Assembly: GCF_023343835.1 (NCBI RefSeq)
Contig: NC_064435.1
Coordinates: 39,394,603 to 39,458,602, forward strand
Reading direction: 5' to 3'
Source: Lagopus muta
Taxonomy: Eukaryota > Chordata > Aves > Galliformes > Phasianidae
Length of the DNA: 64,000 bases
Of the stretch, positions 61,901 through 64,000 are shown piece after piece. The translations under genes were made by a program, and so were the position numbers. A model generated the notes under the pieces. That model searched no databases, was not told the DNA's origin, and saw only the letters and a program-made list of their open reading frames with translations. The stretch's first letter is position 1, and each line of letters starts with the position of its first letter.

Positions 61901-63057
61901 AAATTCCATATTATACAGGATGCTGAATGCTTTTGGTTGTATGCACATAAATTGTCTTGTGCAAACTGACCATTCAAACAATAAATTCTAGCAGAGTTTG
62001 GTAGACCACACTATTGAACGTAGTTACCTAAACATAGTTGTTTTTCAAGTAAGCAGACTGAAAGTTACCAAACTCGTATTACATCTCCCAAGATATAAGA
62101 ACACAAAGCACAGCAAATGTAAAATGTAATATAGATGTCTGTGTTCAGAGTGTGTTCCTATAAGCATAAACTGCCTGTGGATTAAAAAAGCAAGACTGAA
62201 GAAATTGCTGCTATGTAACTGAATATAAGTAGGTCCCAAAGGTTTTAAAAAAAAAAAAAAAAGTGCAAACACTATTGAAGCTGTTGTGTAACCAGGAAGT
62301 ACAGCTCAGAAGGAAGTGAAACCACAGACTTGTCTTTAATACGTGCGGCCAATCAAAATGTAGAAATGACAAATATCAAACCCTTAGTCCCCTAGAAAAC
62401 ATCTGGCTTTCCTCATGAAAAATAAAAAGTGAGACATTTGCTTAAAGGTGAGTGATCAGGACACAATAACTACATATTCAGAGTCAGTAGCACAGACTCT
62501 GAGATTTATTTATAAGCTTCACAATAACAAAGTCATTAGGGTGCTATTTTGTTCTGGGCTTTAGAAACAAAATATAAAGCAAGGGAAAATGACTTTTGAC
62601 TTTGGGGCAGAGTTTTTCTATTTCTGGTTCTCTATCTGCAGTCCTAAAGACTCATCTGTTCTATTGTGTCCCAAGAAAAGGCACAAACTTATCCAGAAGG
62701 AATACTCCTGGCAACCTGTTCTGACTCTGTGGTTTTTTTATCTACATGAGATAAGTGGCATCCTCTGAAAGGATGGGAGATGCATTTCAAAATACCCTCC
62801 TGTATTCTGAGAGAAGGTACAAGTCACAGGTTTCAGTGTCCCATAGCAATACCTTAATGATAAAACTGGTGGACAAATGTCTTGTCTGGTAAATAATTAT
62901 CCAAAGTAAAATAACTTTCAACAGAAGAAAGTGCTAATTAGTAAGTGCAGGAATCAGTCTGATAGATAATGCCATTTCAGAAACCTTCTTTCCTTTCCTA
63001 GCAAAACTTTTGAATCATGAGAAGACAAAACTATGTAATGTGCTAAAAGCTTTTTTA
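58986..63057. other. Unique AT-rich DNA, no gene recognised
   Basis: 4 kb without a recognisable gene or interspersed repeat. It includes a T-tract near 60557-60574, an ATT-rich run near 61566-61590, a CTCF-like motif (61036-61050) and an A16 run (62247-62262). Confidence 0.6.
61036..61050 (-). promoter_or_regulatory. Candidate CTCF-binding motif
   Basis: The plus strand contains CACCCTCTAGTGG (61038-61050), which matches the reversed CTCF consensus at about 13 of 15 positions by eye. It has the same orientation as the weaker candidate at 36915-36929. It lies in unique DNA, not in a CR1. Confidence 0.35.
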
Positions 63058-63905
63058 TGCAGGTGGCACCAAGTTGGAAGGGAGTGTTAATCTTCCAGAG
63101 GGGAGAAAGCCACTACAGAGGGACCTGGATAGACTGGGTCAATGGGCCAAGTGTCGGGTCCTGAGTTTTGGTCACAACAACCCCAGGCAACCCTACAGGC
63201 TTGGGGAGGAGAGTCTGGAAAGCTGCCTGATGGAAAGGGACCGTGGTGTACTGATTAGCAGTTGGCTGAATGTGAGCCTGCAATGTGCCCACGTGCCCAA
63301 GAAGGCCAATGGCATCCTGGCTTGTATCAGGAATGATGTGGTGAGCAGGACTAGGGAAATAATCCTGTCCCTGTGCTCGACACTGGTGAGGCCTCACCTC
63401 GAGTATTGCATTCAGTTTTGGGCACCTCAGTACAGAAAGGACACTGGGGTGCTGGAGCAGGTCCGAAGAAGGGCAACAAAGCTGGTGAAGGGCTTGGAGA
63501 ATATGCTCTACGAAGAGCGACTGAAGGAACTGGGGCTGTTTAGTCTGGGAAAGAGGAGGCTGAGGGGAGACCTTATTGCTCTCTTCAAATTCCTGAAAGG
63601 TGAATGCAGTGAGAGCAGGGTTGGTCTCTTCTCGCTGATGGCAGGTGAAAGGCCTCATTGCACCAGGGGAGGTTTAGGTTGGATATCAGGAAAAACTTCT
63701 TTACAGAAAGGGTTGTTAAACATTGGAATAGGTTCCCCAGGGATGTGGTTGAATCACCACCCATGTATGTGTTTAAAAGCTGCTTGAATGTGGTGCTCAG
63801 GGACATGATTTAGCAGAGAGTAGTTAATTAGGGTAGTATGGTTAGGTTGTGGTTGGACATGATGATCTTTAAAGTCTTTTCCAACCTGAGAAATTCCATG
63901 ATTCT
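63058..63905 (+). mobile_element. CR1 LINE copy (about 0.85 kb) with long ORF2 remnant
   Basis: It begins at GCAGGTGGCACCAAGTTGGA, inside the palm-domain coding region, and runs to the natural stop (TAG at 63811-63813), the 3' UTR (GGTTGGACATGATGATCTTT) and a terminal CATGATTCTATATATATA. The octamer repeat is short and passes into a small TA run. It is CR1-F/H-like and well preserved. Confidence 0.97.
63074..63813 (+). pseudogene. CR1 ORF2 C-terminal fragment, one frameshift
   Basis: The frame from 63074 is open for 237 codons. Landmarks are [20 protein letters not shown] (residues 4-23), [15 protein letters not shown] (78-92), [16 protein letters not shown] (103-118) and [17 protein letters not shown] (161-177). 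Compared with the copy at 57.7 kb it lacks ten in-frame residues between WA and KC (30 bp at about 63149). After about residue 190 (63644) the frame shifts, and the conserved C-terminus RFRLD to VVLRDM continues in another frame to the natural stop at 63811. The Met start is accidental and no catalytic residues are included. Confidence 0.93.
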
Positions 63906-64000
63906 ATATATATATGTACTGCCATTCCCCTCTCCTCTCCATTTTTCACAACTTGGTATTAATTAGTTCTTTTATTTTTTTTTCCTGGTAAATTCCTTTT

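Noticed and set aside
63113..63658. 181-codon minus-strand frame
   Set aside because: It is the antisense shadow of the CR1 ORF2 relic at 63074-63813.

Overview
No cellular gene can be supported in this 64 kb window. It looks like AT-rich, gene-poor vertebrate DNA, and the repeat content points to a bird, most likely a galliform such as chicken. The dominant repeat is the avian LINE CR1: about 18 pieces, nearly all 5'-truncated, several ending in the diagnostic CR1 3' repeat of the form (ATTCTRTG)n. No Alu or L1 and no CpG-island-like stretch was seen by eye. No bacterial gene, operon, CRISPR array, tRNA or rRNA was recognised. The species assignment is an inference from repeat type.

Layout. 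1-4.1 kb is unique DNA, followed by a CR1 remnant and a perfect 205-bp (AAGGG)41 array at 4262-4466. 6.1-10.3 kb holds the best-preserved CR1 copy (6167-6820, with an open C-terminal ORF2 reading frame), a minus-strand CR1 tail, a (TA)n tract, an LTR-like element and a decayed CR1 that still shows reverse-transcriptase motifs. 10.3-17.7 kb is mostly unique, with a strongly pyrimidine-rich section at 14.9-16.3 kb that may be an old LINE body. At 17.7-18.3 kb a CR1 tail is nested inside an older CR1. 18.3-30 kb is largely unique, with an old CR1 piece, microsatellites and a second LTR-like copy. 30-33.1 kb is a CR1 cluster (one plus, two minus). 35.8-36.1 kb holds the third LTR-like copy, with two strong hairpins. 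38-48.8 kb has four more CR1 pieces, one internally deleted. 52-58.9 kb has a CR1 tail remnant, a C18 tract, a (CCTT)n array, the longest CR1 (57482-58482) and an old antisense CR1. 63.06-63.9 kb is the last long CR1.

The only protein-coding material recognised is fragmentary CR1 ORF2 (reverse transcriptase and C-terminal region). No copy is full length, so none could move by itself. The window reads as intergenic or long-intron DNA shaped by successive CR1 insertions, a small LTR-like family and simple-repeat growth. No previously undescribed system is evident. The items most worth checking are the three-copy LTR-like family, the long pure AAGGG array, several strong perfect hairpins, and a shared loss of the reverse-transcriptase catalytic aspartates in two CR1 copies.
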